Assembly (NCBI GenBank): GCA_937875545.1
Contig: CALLYE010000104.1
Span: 1 to 15,135, forward strand
From: DTU078 sp002397345
GTDB taxonomy: Bacteria; Bacillota; Clostridia; Oscillospirales; CAG-272
Direction of reading: 5' to 3'
DNA length: 15,135 bases
Shown: positions 1 to 5,691 of the stretch, piece by piece
Position numbering within the stretch: position 1 is the first letter of the stretch
How the letters are laid out: every line of letters starts with the position of its first letter
Program-made: the position numbers and the translations under genes
The notes under the pieces: generated by a model
What the model was told of the DNA's origin: nothing
The model's input: only the letters and a program-made list of their open reading frames with translations
The model's database searches: none

Positions 1-3
1 ATT

Positions 4-11
4 CCTCCTCC
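4..11 (-). promoter_or_regulatory. Ribosome binding site of the next gene to the left (gene outside window)
   Basis: Read on the minus strand this is GGAGGAGG followed by AAT at the window edge, a near-perfect Shine-Dalgarno sequence. It implies that another minus-strand gene starts within a few bases to the left, continuing the Rnf operon. Which subunit that is (G, E, A or B) cannot be seen. Confidence 0.6.
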
Positions 12-26
12 GGTGAGAGAGCCAAG

Positions 27-58
27 CGTAACCCCGTATCTCCGTATCCCCGTAACCC
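27..58. repeat. Array of four 8-bp units abutting a stop codon
   Basis: The plus strand reads as four consecutive octamers: CGTAACCC, then CGTATCTC, then CGTATCCC, then CGTAACCC. The array ends exactly at the base before the TAA stop (59-61, minus strand) of the RnfA-tail ORF. A second array with the same 4 x 8 design lies at 5659-5690, behind the ROK kinase gene. Function unknown; it may belong to the mRNA 3' region. Confidence 0.7.
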
Positions 59-454
59 TTATGTTATTTTCAATCCCCAAAATCCGGCGAACGCCATGAT
101 GATAAGACCCGCGGTCACGAGCGAGATCGGTATGCCGCGAAACCATTTCGGCGGATCGGCGAAAATAATGCGAATGCGGATACCGAAAAAAACCTTATTA
201 AATATACGGCTTAACCGCGAAATGAAATCGCTAAGCCGAGCGGCGGGGGCAAGCCCCCGCCCTACATTTTCTACCTGCGGCGCATCTTTGGCGGCGGGGG
301 CTTGCCCCTGCCCTACATCTTCCGCTTGCGGCGCATCGTCGGAATTTATACTGAAAAGCGTTTCACGCTCGTCGACCCCGTCGTGAATAGCGGTTTCGGG
401 CGGCTGCCCGACAGGTTCGATATGCTCGATTATTTGATTGTTTTCATCTGTCAT
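59..454 (-). CDS. Short protein with an RnfA-like C-terminal segment, in the rnf operon
   Basis: Predicted 131 aa. I chose the ATG at 454, which overlaps the last codons and stop of rnfD by 11 bp (translational coupling); an upstream ATG at 532 lies deep inside rnfD. Residues 1-75 are polar, acidic and probably disordered. They include a 17-residue tandem repeat at about 40-73 of the form DAPQ-x-E-x-VG-x-G-x-APAA-K/R. Residues 91-130 match the end of RnfA proteins: GIR at 91-93, then PPKWFRGIPISLVTAG and one membrane helix at about 109-128. In E. coli RsxA the same place reads IRERL..ADVPAPFRG..ALITAG. The other five RnfA helices are absent. In the usual order C-D-G-E-A-B, rnfG belongs here. 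It could be a deletion chimera, a decayed gene or a lineage-specific small subunit. The RnfA likeness is from memory of the family, not a search. Confidence 0.6.
   Translation of the reverse strand: MTDENNQIIEHIEPVGQPPETAIHDGVDERETLFSINSDDAPQAEDVGQGQAPAAKDAPQVENVGRGLAPAARLSDFISRLSRIFNKVFFGIRIRIIFADPPKWFRGIPISLVTAGLIIMAFAGFWGLKIT
242..343. repeat. 51-bp tandem duplication, each copy carrying a GC palindrome
   Basis: Two imperfect 51-bp copies start at 242 and 293. Each opens with a palindrome: GGCGGGGGC-AA-GCCCCCGCC at 242-261 (9-bp arms, perfect) and GGCGGGGGC-TT-GCCCCTGCC at 293-312 (one mismatch). Each palindrome is followed by CTACAT and, later, TGCGGCGCATC. The period is a multiple of three, so the reading frame is kept and 17-residue protein repeats result. 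Confidence 0.8.
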
Positions 455-1538
455 CTGTTTGCACCGCTCCCTTCGACGGTTTGGTCCATCCGAAATATTT
501 GGGTTTTGCGTACCGGTCGAGATACCACACAAATATATTCATTATAAGTATCGCGAAGGGTACGCCGTCGGTGTAAACGCCGTAATAGCGTATGATAACC
601 GTAATAATACCGCAGCCCACGCCGTAGATAAGCCTGCCGGCGGGTGTGACGGGCGAGGTGGCGTAGTCGGTAGCCATAAATATCGCGCCGAGCGCCAGTC
701 CGCCGCATGTAAGCTGGCGCATTGCAAAAGACAGCGCGATAACATCGGAGGCAAGCGCGACTTTGGGAAATATAATTGTGATCAATCCGACCGCGCCCAT
801 GAACGCTACAGGGATGCGCCACGAGATCACACGGCGCACGAGCAGATAAATGCCGCCCGCAATCAGCAGCAGCGTCGACACCTCGCCGATAGTGCCCGCG
901 TGGTCGCCGATAAGCAATGTAAACATGCTTTCGGCGGGGAACACGCCCTGCTTCAGCGCGGCGAGCGGGGGCGCGGCAGCGACAATATCAGCGCTGCTCA
1001 GCGTGATTTTCAGCGGCGAAATCGGTGTGTGAGGCGCGGTGAAATTTGTCATCGCGGCGGGAAATAGCAGCGTGAGAAATACCACCGCCGACAGCGCGGG
1101 ATTGAAGATGTTTTTGCCGATCCCGCCGTATAGCTGTTTGACGACTATAATCGCGAACGCAGAGCCTATAACCGGCAGCCACAGCGGTGCGGATACGGGC
1201 AGGTTCATCGCCAGCAGCGTACCGGTTACAACCGCGGACAGATCAAGGATTGTAGGGGCGGGGTTCCATTCCCGCGCGTTGCCGCCGTTTAAGCGGCGCA
1301 AAACAAACACTGCCCCGGCCTCGAAAAGTACGCAGGAGAACACGGAAATAACACCGAGCACCAGCGCCCTCAAGCCGAAGATGTATACGCCCCACACATA
1401 CGCGGGTGTAAGCGCGATGAGCACGTCGAGCATCAGCGTGCGTGTGTTGTCGGGGTGCTTGATGTGCGGCGGAGACGACATGGTCAAAGCCGGCGCTTTG
1501 ACGGACGGTGGTTGTGGTATGGATTTTAATTTAAACAA
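444..1538 (-). CDS. rnfD: RnfD, membrane subunit of the Rnf complex, with altered flavin site
   Basis: A 364-aa polytopic membrane protein, longer than the ~310-330 aa usual for RnfD. It belongs to the Rnf complex, which couples ferredoxin oxidation to NAD reduction and Na+ or H+ export. Family signatures: SPPHIKHPDNTRTLMLDV (21-38), SAVVTGTLLAMNLP (101-114), YGGIGKNIFNPALSA (137-151) and ATDYATSPVTPAGRLIYG (289-306). The start is TTG at 1538, preceded by GGAGG nine bases away inside the end of rnfC; the rnfC stop is 4 bp upstream. Oddities: at 184-192 it reads DIVAAAPPL where the family has D-x-(V/T)-(S/T)-G/x-A-T-P-L, so the FMN-bearing Thr is Pro190. An extra stretch NAREWNPAPTI (87-97) is encoded by a palindromic repeat. 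There is also an N-terminal extension of about 20 residues. Confidence 0.9.
   Translation of the reverse strand: MFKLKSIPQPPSVKAPALTMSSPPHIKHPDNTRTLMLDVLIALTPAYVWGVYIFGLRALVLGVISVFSCVLFEAGAVFVLRRLNGGNAREWNPAPTILDLSAVVTGTLLAMNLPVSAPLWLPVIGSAFAIIVVKQLYGGIGKNIFNPALSAVVFLTLLFPAAMTNFTAPHTPISPLKITLSSADIVAAAPPLAALKQGVFPAESMFTLLIGDHAGTIGEVSTLLLIAGGIYLLVRRVISWRIPVAFMGAVGLITIIFPKVALASDVIALSFAMRQLTCGGLALGAIFMATDYATSPVTPAGRLIYGVGCGIITVIIRYYGVYTDGVPFAILIMNIFVWYLDRYAKPKYFGWTKPSKGAVQTDDR
1251..1277 (+). repeat. Palindromic repeat inside the rnfD coding sequence
   Basis: The plus strand reads TGTAGGGGCGGGGTTCCATT and then CCCGC. It closely matches the minus-strand repeat at 7301-7322 (GGGCGGAGTTCCATTTCCGC). 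It is translated antisense within rnfD as residues of the EWNPAPTI stretch, just before the conserved SAVVTG motif, where RnfD proteins normally have no such insert. Confidence 0.65.
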
Positions 1539-1542
1539 CGGA

Positions 1543-2925
1543 TTATTCCTCCGCGGCGGTTGTTGTTGGGGGTAAAGCGCTATTGTTTGTCAATTCGTTT
1601 TCGGTCAGTTGATTTTTTATCGGGCGATGTTTCGCCATTTTCACATACTGCGTGACCGGATAATAGCCGGGGCATACATAACTGCACGCGCCGCATTCTA
1701 TACACGCGTCAGCGCCAAATTCATCGGCGATTTCGTCATGCATACCCGCGTTGTAAAGATCGGCGATATAGTTCGGCAATAACCGCGCGGGGCAAACCTC
1801 GGCGCATTTACCGCAGTGGATACAGGTGGGGGTCTGCTCATAACGCCCTATGCCCTCGAAGTCACGCGAGAATGCCAAAATCGCCCGCGTCCCCTTAACT
1901 ATCGGCGCGGAGAGGTCACATTGCGCTGCGCCTGTCATCGGGCCGCCGAGTATCAGCGCAGACGGCGGCTTTTTCAGCCCTCCGCAGGCGTCGAGGACAT
2001 CAAGCGCCGATGTGCCGAGAGGTACGAGCACATTGCCCGGCTCTCGCACGCAGTCGCCGTCGACGGTGACGACACGCTCGATGAGCGGTATCCCTTTCGC
2101 GAACGCGCGGAATATCGCCGCGCAGGTTTCGACGTTGAAAACCAAACAGCGCGCATCAATGGGCAGCCCGTCGGGCGCAATCTCGCGTCCGGTCAATGCG
2201 CTGATAAGCTGGCGCTGAGCGCCCTGCGGATATTTCGTCTTGCAGACTTTCACCTTGATCAGCGCGCTGCCGACAAGCAATCCTTCCAGCTTTGACACCG
2301 CGTCGGGCTTGTTGTCGGCGACGGCGATCGTAGCGCGGCGCAGCGACAGCGTCTTTAATAATATCTTTACCCCGTTTATGACCGACGCGGGTGATTCGAG
2401 CATCAGACGGTGGTTGGAGGTGAAAAACGGCTCGCACTCCGTGCCGTTGATGATAAGCGTGTCTGTTTTGCCGATTGCGGCTCGCAGTTTTATATGAGTA
2501 GGGACAGCGGCGCCGCCCAGACCGGCGATGCCGGCGTTTTTGATTATTTCGATAATCTCGTCGGACGAGGTATCAGAAAGCCGCTTGTCAAAGGGCTTCA
2601 ACTCCGGTGACAGCCTGTCCTCGAAGTCGTTTTCGATCTCGACACAAACAGCGCCATCACGTTCTAAAATCCGCGTAACGCGTCCGGACACGCTGGCATG
2701 GACACGGCAGTCGCCGCCGTGCTCATCCTCCGGGCTTGCCTCACCGATGAGCTGACCGCGGCAGACAATATCGCCGGGGCTGACGAGGGGGGTGGACGGC
2801 GTGCCGGCGTGCTGGAGCATTGGAATACAGACGCACCTCGGAGCGGGGCTCATCCGCTTGATCTGCTGTCGCCGCGTGCGCTTATATTCTTCCATGCGCA
2901 CGCCGCCCGCAATGGTATATGACAT
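1543..2925 (-). CDS. rnfC: RnfC, NADH-binding iron-sulfur subunit of the Rnf complex
   Basis: 460 aa, typical for bacterial RnfC. It is the peripheral cytoplasmic subunit where NAD meets the electron path. N-terminal barrel-sandwich part at about 27-98 (IPMLQHAGTP, SPGDIVCRGQLIGEA). NAD/FMN-type loop AGLGGAAVPTHIKL at 134-147 (usual form GLGGAxFPT, so Phe is Val here). INGTECEPF at 159-167. KYPQGAQRQLISALTGREI at 231-249. Two 4Fe-4S motifs: C368, C371, C374, C378 and C408, C411, C414, C418. It is the first gene of the operon, with AAGGA upstream of ATG 2925. The last ~25 residues are polar and variable, and their codons contain the rnfD ribosome binding site. Confidence 0.95.
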   Translation of the reverse strand: MSYTIAGGVRMEEYKRTRRQQIKRMSPAPRCVCIPMLQHAGTPSTPLVSPGDIVCRGQLIGEASPEDEHGGDCRVHASVSGRVTRILERDGAVCVEIENDFEDRLSPELKPFDKRLSDTSSDEIIEIIKNAGIAGLGGAAVPTHIKLRAAIGKTDTLIINGTECEPFFTSNHRLMLESPASVINGVKILLKTLSLRRATIAVADNKPDAVSKLEGLLVGSALIKVKVCKTKYPQGAQRQLISALTGREIAPDGLPIDARCLVFNVETCAAIFRAFAKGIPLIERVVTVDGDCVREPGNVLVPLGTSALDVLDACGGLKKPPSALILGGPMTGAAQCDLSAPIVKGTRAILAFSRDFEGIGRYEQTPTCIHCGKCAEVCPARLLPNYIADLYNAGMHDEIADEFGADACIECGACSYVCPGYYPVTQYVKMAKHRPIKNQLTENELTNNSALPPTTTAAEE

Positions 2926-2948
2926 CCGTCCTTCACTCCCGATAAAAC

Positions 2949-2954
2949 ATTATA
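2949..2954 (-). promoter_or_regulatory. Possible -10 box for the rnf operon
   Basis: The minus strand carries TATAAT 24 bases upstream of the rnfC ATG. No convincing -35 hexamer is found at 16-18 bases spacing (ACGCTT lies there), so only the -10 is proposed and the 5' leader would be very short. Confidence 0.35.
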
Positions 2955-2959
2955 ATAAA

Positions 2960-3161
2960 CGCCATACGTTGAAGCGTACAAATAATCCATTGAAACGGCG
3001 TTTGCGCTTCCGATTTGTCTGTCTTTATAAATCTTTCACGCTAATGTATAGATTATATATTGTTTTTTTGGCGATTTCAAGTATAAAATGGCTGAAGTGT
3101 GTAAAATCTTTGTTGGATATTGTTTTGGTTCGAATAATTTTATGATTTTACGCGTGAAGTA
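2960..3161. other. AT-rich intergenic stretch without visible gene
   Basis: The region between the divergent rnf operon and the tRNA operon is AT-rich and rich in oligo-T. Reading frames that cross it lack a ribosome binding site and show no family likeness. I see no RNA gene or clear repeat in it. Confidence 0.5.
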
Positions 3162-3190
3162 TTGACAAACCGCAAGCTGTATGATATAAT
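3162..3190 (+). promoter_or_regulatory. Perfect sigma-A promoter of the tRNA operon
   Basis: TTGACA at 3162-3167, a 17-base spacer, and TATAAT at 3185-3190, preceded by TGA (extended -10 TGn). Both hexamers are exact consensus. The tRNA-Met gene begins 29 bases after the -10, as expected for a strong stable-RNA promoter. Confidence 0.9.
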
Positions 3191-3218
3191 AATCGGGCTT
3201 TGAATGTGTGACAATCAT

Positions 3219-3295
3219 GGCGGAATAGCTCAGTTGGCTAGAGCAATCGGTTCATACCCGATAGGTCGTGGGTTCAAGTCCAACTTCCGCTACCA
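3219..3295 (+). tRNA. tRNA-Met (CAT), elongator type
   Basis: A 77-nt cloverleaf including an encoded CCA. Acceptor GGCGGAA/TTCCGCT with a terminal G-U. D arm GCTC/GAGC. Anticodon stem ATCGG/CCGAT with loop TTCATAC, anticodon CAT. T arm GTGGG/CCAAC around TTCAAGT. It lacks the three stacked G-C pairs of an initiator anticodon stem, so it is the elongator; tRNA-Ile with a lysidine-modified CAT is the alternative. The third T-stem pair (G3270/A3282) is a mismatch. Confidence 0.9.
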
Positions 3296-3299
3296 AAAC

Positions 3300-3337
3300 G
3301 TCCGGCGCAGGGGCGCATGGCACCTGCCGAACCGGAC
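3300..3337 (+). repeat. Hairpin between the two tRNA genes
   Basis: Arms GTCCGG (3300-3305) and CCGGAC (3332-3337) enclose inner arms GCAGG (3307-3311) and CCTGC (3323-3327). It is followed by AGTTTATT rather than a clean T-tract, so it is a poor terminator. It may be a processing element or a member of the palindromic repeat family seen elsewhere in the window (it shares GCACCTGC with the copy at 6721-6749). Confidence 0.55.
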
Positions 3338-3374
3338 AGTTTATTAAAAAAGCAGTCACAATTTAAAAGCAGAC

Positions 3375-3449
3375 GGCCCGTTGGTCAAGCGGCTAAGACA
3401 CCGCCCTTTCACGGCGGTAACACGAGTTCGATTCTCGTACGGGTCACCA
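3375..3449 (+). tRNA. tRNA-Glu (TTC)
   Basis: A 75-nt cloverleaf with encoded CCA. Acceptor GGCCCGT/ACGGGTC (one G-U pair). Anticodon stem CCGCC/GGCGG with loop CTTTCAC, anticodon TTC. T arm ACGAG/CTCGT around TTCGATT. It is co-transcribed with tRNA-Met from the promoter at 3162 and followed directly by a terminator. Confidence 0.93.
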
Positions 3450-3454
3450 AAATA

Positions 3455-3503
3455 AAAAAGCTCCGGCAATCGTTATGGTTGTCGGAGTTTTTTTTATTTT
3501 TCA
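3455..3503 (+). terminator. Intrinsic terminator of the tRNA operon
   Basis: Stem CTCCGGCAA (3461-3469) pairs with TTGTCGGAG (3479-3487, one G-U), followed by a run of T residues from 3488. An A-run precedes the stem. Confidence 0.85.
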
Positions 3504-3554
3504 ACGGCAAACATAATTCAATCACCGATAGAAACATATACAATTAATTGATTA

Positions 3555-3583
3555 GTGACTTTTATATAGTAATGCTGTACAAT
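3555..3583 (+). promoter_or_regulatory. Probable promoter of the HTH regulator gene
   Basis: GTGACT (3555-3560), a 17-base spacer, and TACAAT (3578-3583). The -35 matches consensus at four of six positions and the -10 at five of six. It sits 51 bases upstream of the ATG. Confidence 0.45.
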
Positions 3584-3634
3584 AAGCTTACAAGTACTTG
3601 CAGACCTTAATTTAAATAAAAACGGGGTGATGTC

Positions 3635-4714
3635 ATGGTAAATAAAATCGGCGAAAAAATCAGGGATCTACGCAGAAAAGCAAATGTCACACAGGAGAAA
3701 TTTGCTGATTATCTGGGCATAACATTCCAGGCGGTGTCGCGCTGGGAAAGCGGCGTGTGTTATCCCGACCTCGAACTGCTGCCCGCCATCGCAAATTATT
3801 TCAACGTGACGACTGATGAATTATTGGGGGTTTATAACATGAATAAACAAGAACGGCTTCGTGAAATCCAAGCTCAGCTTAGAGAAAACTTCTCTAAGGG
3901 GTTTATAAAAGAAAATATTGAGATATGCAGAACAGCGGTCAATGAATTCCCGAATGATTTTGAATTACTCAGCGACCTCGCGTTTTATTTAGGAAAGTAT
4001 GAAGAAACAAAGAAAGAAGCTATCTCAATAAACGAGCGTATTTTAAAAGAATGCACCGACGACAACATTCGGTATGGCGTGATTCAAATGCTGGCGTATG
4101 ATTACGATAGTATAGGCGAAAAAGAAAAAGCAATAAAAACCGCCTGTAAGCTGCCAAGCACTCTCGTAACAAGCGATATGCTGCTCGGACGCATTTATGA
4201 AGGTGAAGAAAAAATTTCGCAATTGAAAACTAATATAGAGTGTTTTTGCGATTATATTACCAGCGATATAACGAACTATGCCCGCGCGAAACATGACGGC
4301 GATATGCAAAATCAGATAGCGCTGTACAAAAAAGCGATCAATATCTACGAATTGATATACGAAAACGGTGACTACGGTTTTTATAATACGAGAATTGAAG
4401 CATTATACCGGGGTATGGCGACCTTCTATATGCGTCTGAATGAACACGATAACGCGCTTGTCTGCTTAGAAAAGTCCGTGGAGTATGCAATAGCGTTTGA
4501 CACCATGCCGGAGGTTTTTACGCACACTTCATTGATACCGTTCGGGAAGGAATTTTCGAAAGCTAAAAACCTTGCTAAAGACTTTGCCTATAATGACTGC
4601 TATCAAATGCTGCACGAACGTCTTCCCGACGAACTGTTTAACCCGATCCGCGAAACAGAGCGGTTCAAGGCGATAACGGCAAGACTTTCGCAGTATGCGA
4701 AAAAAGAAACTTAA
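3635..4714 (+). CDS. XRE-family HTH regulator with helical repeat C-terminus
   Basis: 359 aa. Residues 5-62 form a Cro/CI-type helix-turn-helix: IGEKIRDLRRKANVTQEKFADYLGI, then FQAVSRWESGVCYPDLELLPAIANYF. Residues ~75-350 are helical and resemble tetratricopeptide-like repeats (NFSKGFIKENIEICRTAV, LSDLAFYLGKYEE, NALVCLEKSVEYAI), the usual peptide- or protein-binding sensor half of such regulators. Start ATG 3635 has GGGGTGA just upstream. An in-frame ATG at 3839 follows GGGGG and could give a shorter product without the DNA-binding part. The gene is visibly AT-richer than all neighbours (many AAA, ATA, GAA codons) and sits right after a tRNA gene, which suggests acquisition by transfer. Target and signal are unknown. 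Confidence 0.88.
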   Translation: MVNKIGEKIRDLRRKANVTQEKFADYLGITFQAVSRWESGVCYPDLELLPAIANYFNVTTDELLGVYNMNKQERLREIQAQLRENFSKGFIKENIEICRTAVNEFPNDFELLSDLAFYLGKYEETKKEAISINERILKECTDDNIRYGVIQMLAYDYDSIGEKEKAIKTACKLPSTLVTSDMLLGRIYEGEEKISQLKTNIECFCDYITSDITNYARAKHDGDMQNQIALYKKAINIYELIYENGDYGFYNTRIEALYRGMATFYMRLNEHDNALVCLEKSVEYAIAFDTMPEVFTHTSLIPFGKEFSKAKNLAKDFAYNDCYQMLHERLPDELFNPIRETERFKAITARLSQYAKKET

Positions 4715-4724
4715 AGTATAAAAT

Positions 4725-4770
4725 AAAAAAGGCGCAGGGACGGCGACTTGCCGCTCCTGCGCTTTTTTGT
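4725..4770. terminator. Bidirectional terminator between convergent genes
   Basis: A-run, then outer arms GCGCAGG/CCTGCGC and inner arms CGGC/GCCG, then a T-run. The flanking A and T tracts allow termination on both strands, serving the regulator gene (plus) and the methyltransferase gene (minus), whose stop is at 4782. Confidence 0.85.
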
Positions 4771-4781
4771 ATACTTATTAT

Positions 4782-5507
4782 TTACCCCAGCAGCCCATTC
4801 TTCTTCGCAAATTCATAAGCCCCTATGCCAACCGCAATCGACAGATTAAACGAATCGACGCTGTCCCTGAACGGAATCCGCACGCTCTGCGCGTGCTTGT
4901 GATAACGCTCGTCAAGCCCGCTGGCTTCGTTGCCGAATATGAGCGAAAACAGCGGGCAGGGCGGCGCTTCCTCGGGCGTTATCGCTCCGTCGAGCATAAA
5001 TGCGAAGCGGCTGTGAGCGGGGAACTCCGTCGTGTATTCGTCAAACGAGGCGTAGCACTTGTGCCGGATGTGGAACAGCGCGCCCATGCTCGCGCGGATG
5101 GTTTTGGGGTTCCATACATCCGCCGCAGGCTCGATAATAGCGAGGTCATCGATACCCAGCCCCGTCATGGTACGGATTATAGTGCCGAGATTGCCCATAT
5201 CCGAAGGATTGACAAGCACGATATGCGGCTTGCCGCCCTCGAGCGGCTCGTCATATTTGCGCAGTACGCCGAAAACATAGCAATTTTCTTTGCGGTTCAC
5301 GATATTAAACTCGCGGTCGGACTTCGCGGTCGGCACCGAAAGCTCGTCGCACAGCGCTGTGAGGTTATCCGCGTCGCGGTATGCGGAATGGATGTAAACG
5401 CATTCGAGGACGCCGGGTCGGGCGCGGAGCAGCTCATAAGTCGGCGACGCGCCCAGCACGTATGTGTGGGAAAATTCTTTTTGATAGGATTTTATTCTGG
5501 TTGGCAT
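4782..5507 (-). CDS. TrmH/SpoU-family RNA 2'-O-ribose methyltransferase
   Basis: 241 aa. A SPOUT-class enzyme that methylates a ribose 2'-OH in tRNA or rRNA using S-adenosylmethionine at the C-terminal trefoil knot. Motif 1: NPSDMGNLGTIIRT at 100-113 (Asn and Arg conserved). Motif 2: IFGNEASGL at 190-198. Motif 3: IPFRDSVDSFNLSIAVGI at 211-228, where most relatives have (S/D)SLN. Residues ~13-90 form the N-terminal substrate-binding part. Start ATG 5507 with AAGGA about 11 bases upstream. The exact substrate (TrmH, RlmB or another) cannot be told. It stands alone, convergent to the regulator and 185 bp downstream of the ROK gene, with a hairpin between. Confidence 0.88.
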   Translation of the reverse strand: MPTRIKSYQKEFSHTYVLGASPTYELLRARPGVLECVYIHSAYRDADNLTALCDELSVPTAKSDREFNIVNRKENCYVFGVLRKYDEPLEGGKPHIVLVNPSDMGNLGTIIRTMTGLGIDDLAIIEPAADVWNPKTIRASMGALFHIRHKCYASFDEYTTEFPAHSRFAFMLDGAITPEEAPPCPLFSLIFGNEASGLDERYHKHAQSVRIPFRDSVDSFNLSIAVGIGAYEFAKKNGLLG

Positions 5508-5540
5508 GATTTTATAATCCTTATAAATATTGTTTCATAA

Positions 5541-5570
5541 AACGTGGGACGCCATCTCAGACGTCCCGTT
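5541..5570 (-). terminator. Possible terminator downstream of the ROK kinase gene
   Basis: On the minus strand GGGACG and CGTCCC form a 6-bp stem, extended by AAC/GTT across a bulge, followed by ACGTTTTATG. The T-tract is short, so termination would be weak. It lies about 34 bp upstream of the methyltransferase start and may also act in that leader. Confidence 0.4.
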
Positions 5571-5636
5571 GTTTAAAATAGCGTGAAATAAACCGGGTAT
5601 ACAGGTTTATAATAAATACACCCATCACTGCGGGGT

Positions 5637-5659
5637 GTGGGGGGAGCTTCTCCCCCCAC
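5637..5659. repeat. Perfect G/C-run palindrome next to the second octamer array
   Basis: Arms GTGGGGGGAG (5637-5646) and CTCCCCCCAC (5650-5659) with loop CTT. Its last base is the first base of the octamer array. There is no following T-run on either strand, so it is not a standard terminator. Confidence 0.75.
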
Positions 5660-5690
5660 GCGTCCCCCGTTCTCCGCGTCTCCGCGTCCT
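5659..5690. repeat. Second array of four 8-bp units behind a stop codon
   Basis: The plus strand reads as octamers CGCGTCCC, then CCGTTCTC, then CGCGTCTC, then CGCGTCCT. It ends one base before the TAA stop (5692-5694, minus strand) of the ROK gene. Number, length and base pattern of the units match the array at 27-58. Confidence 0.65.
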
Positions 5691-5691
5691 G

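Noticed and set aside
27..58. The octamer array as a CRISPR or telomere-like array
   Set aside because: Units are contiguous 8-mers without spacers, and there are only four.
438..1067. Plus-strand frame of 209 codons opposite rnfD
   Set aside because: It is a shadow of the clear rnfD frame; its composition (Arg/His-rich) is typical of antisense frames in GC-rich codons.
2792..3218. Reading frames on both strands between rnfC and the tRNA genes
   Set aside because: They overlap rnfC or the tRNA promoter, are AT-rich without ribosome binding sites, and resemble no family.
3219..3449. tRNA genes as an attachment site for an integrated element
   Set aside because: I found no integrase gene and no repeat of either tRNA 3' end in the window.
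3317..3547. Plus-strand reading frame of 76 codons across the tRNA-Glu gene
   Set aside because: It runs through the tRNA and its terminator and has no ribosome binding site.
4767..5540. Plus-strand frame of 257 codons opposite the RNA methyltransferase
   Set aside because: The minus-strand frame has all three SPOUT motifs; the plus-strand frame has no family features and begins in the terminator.
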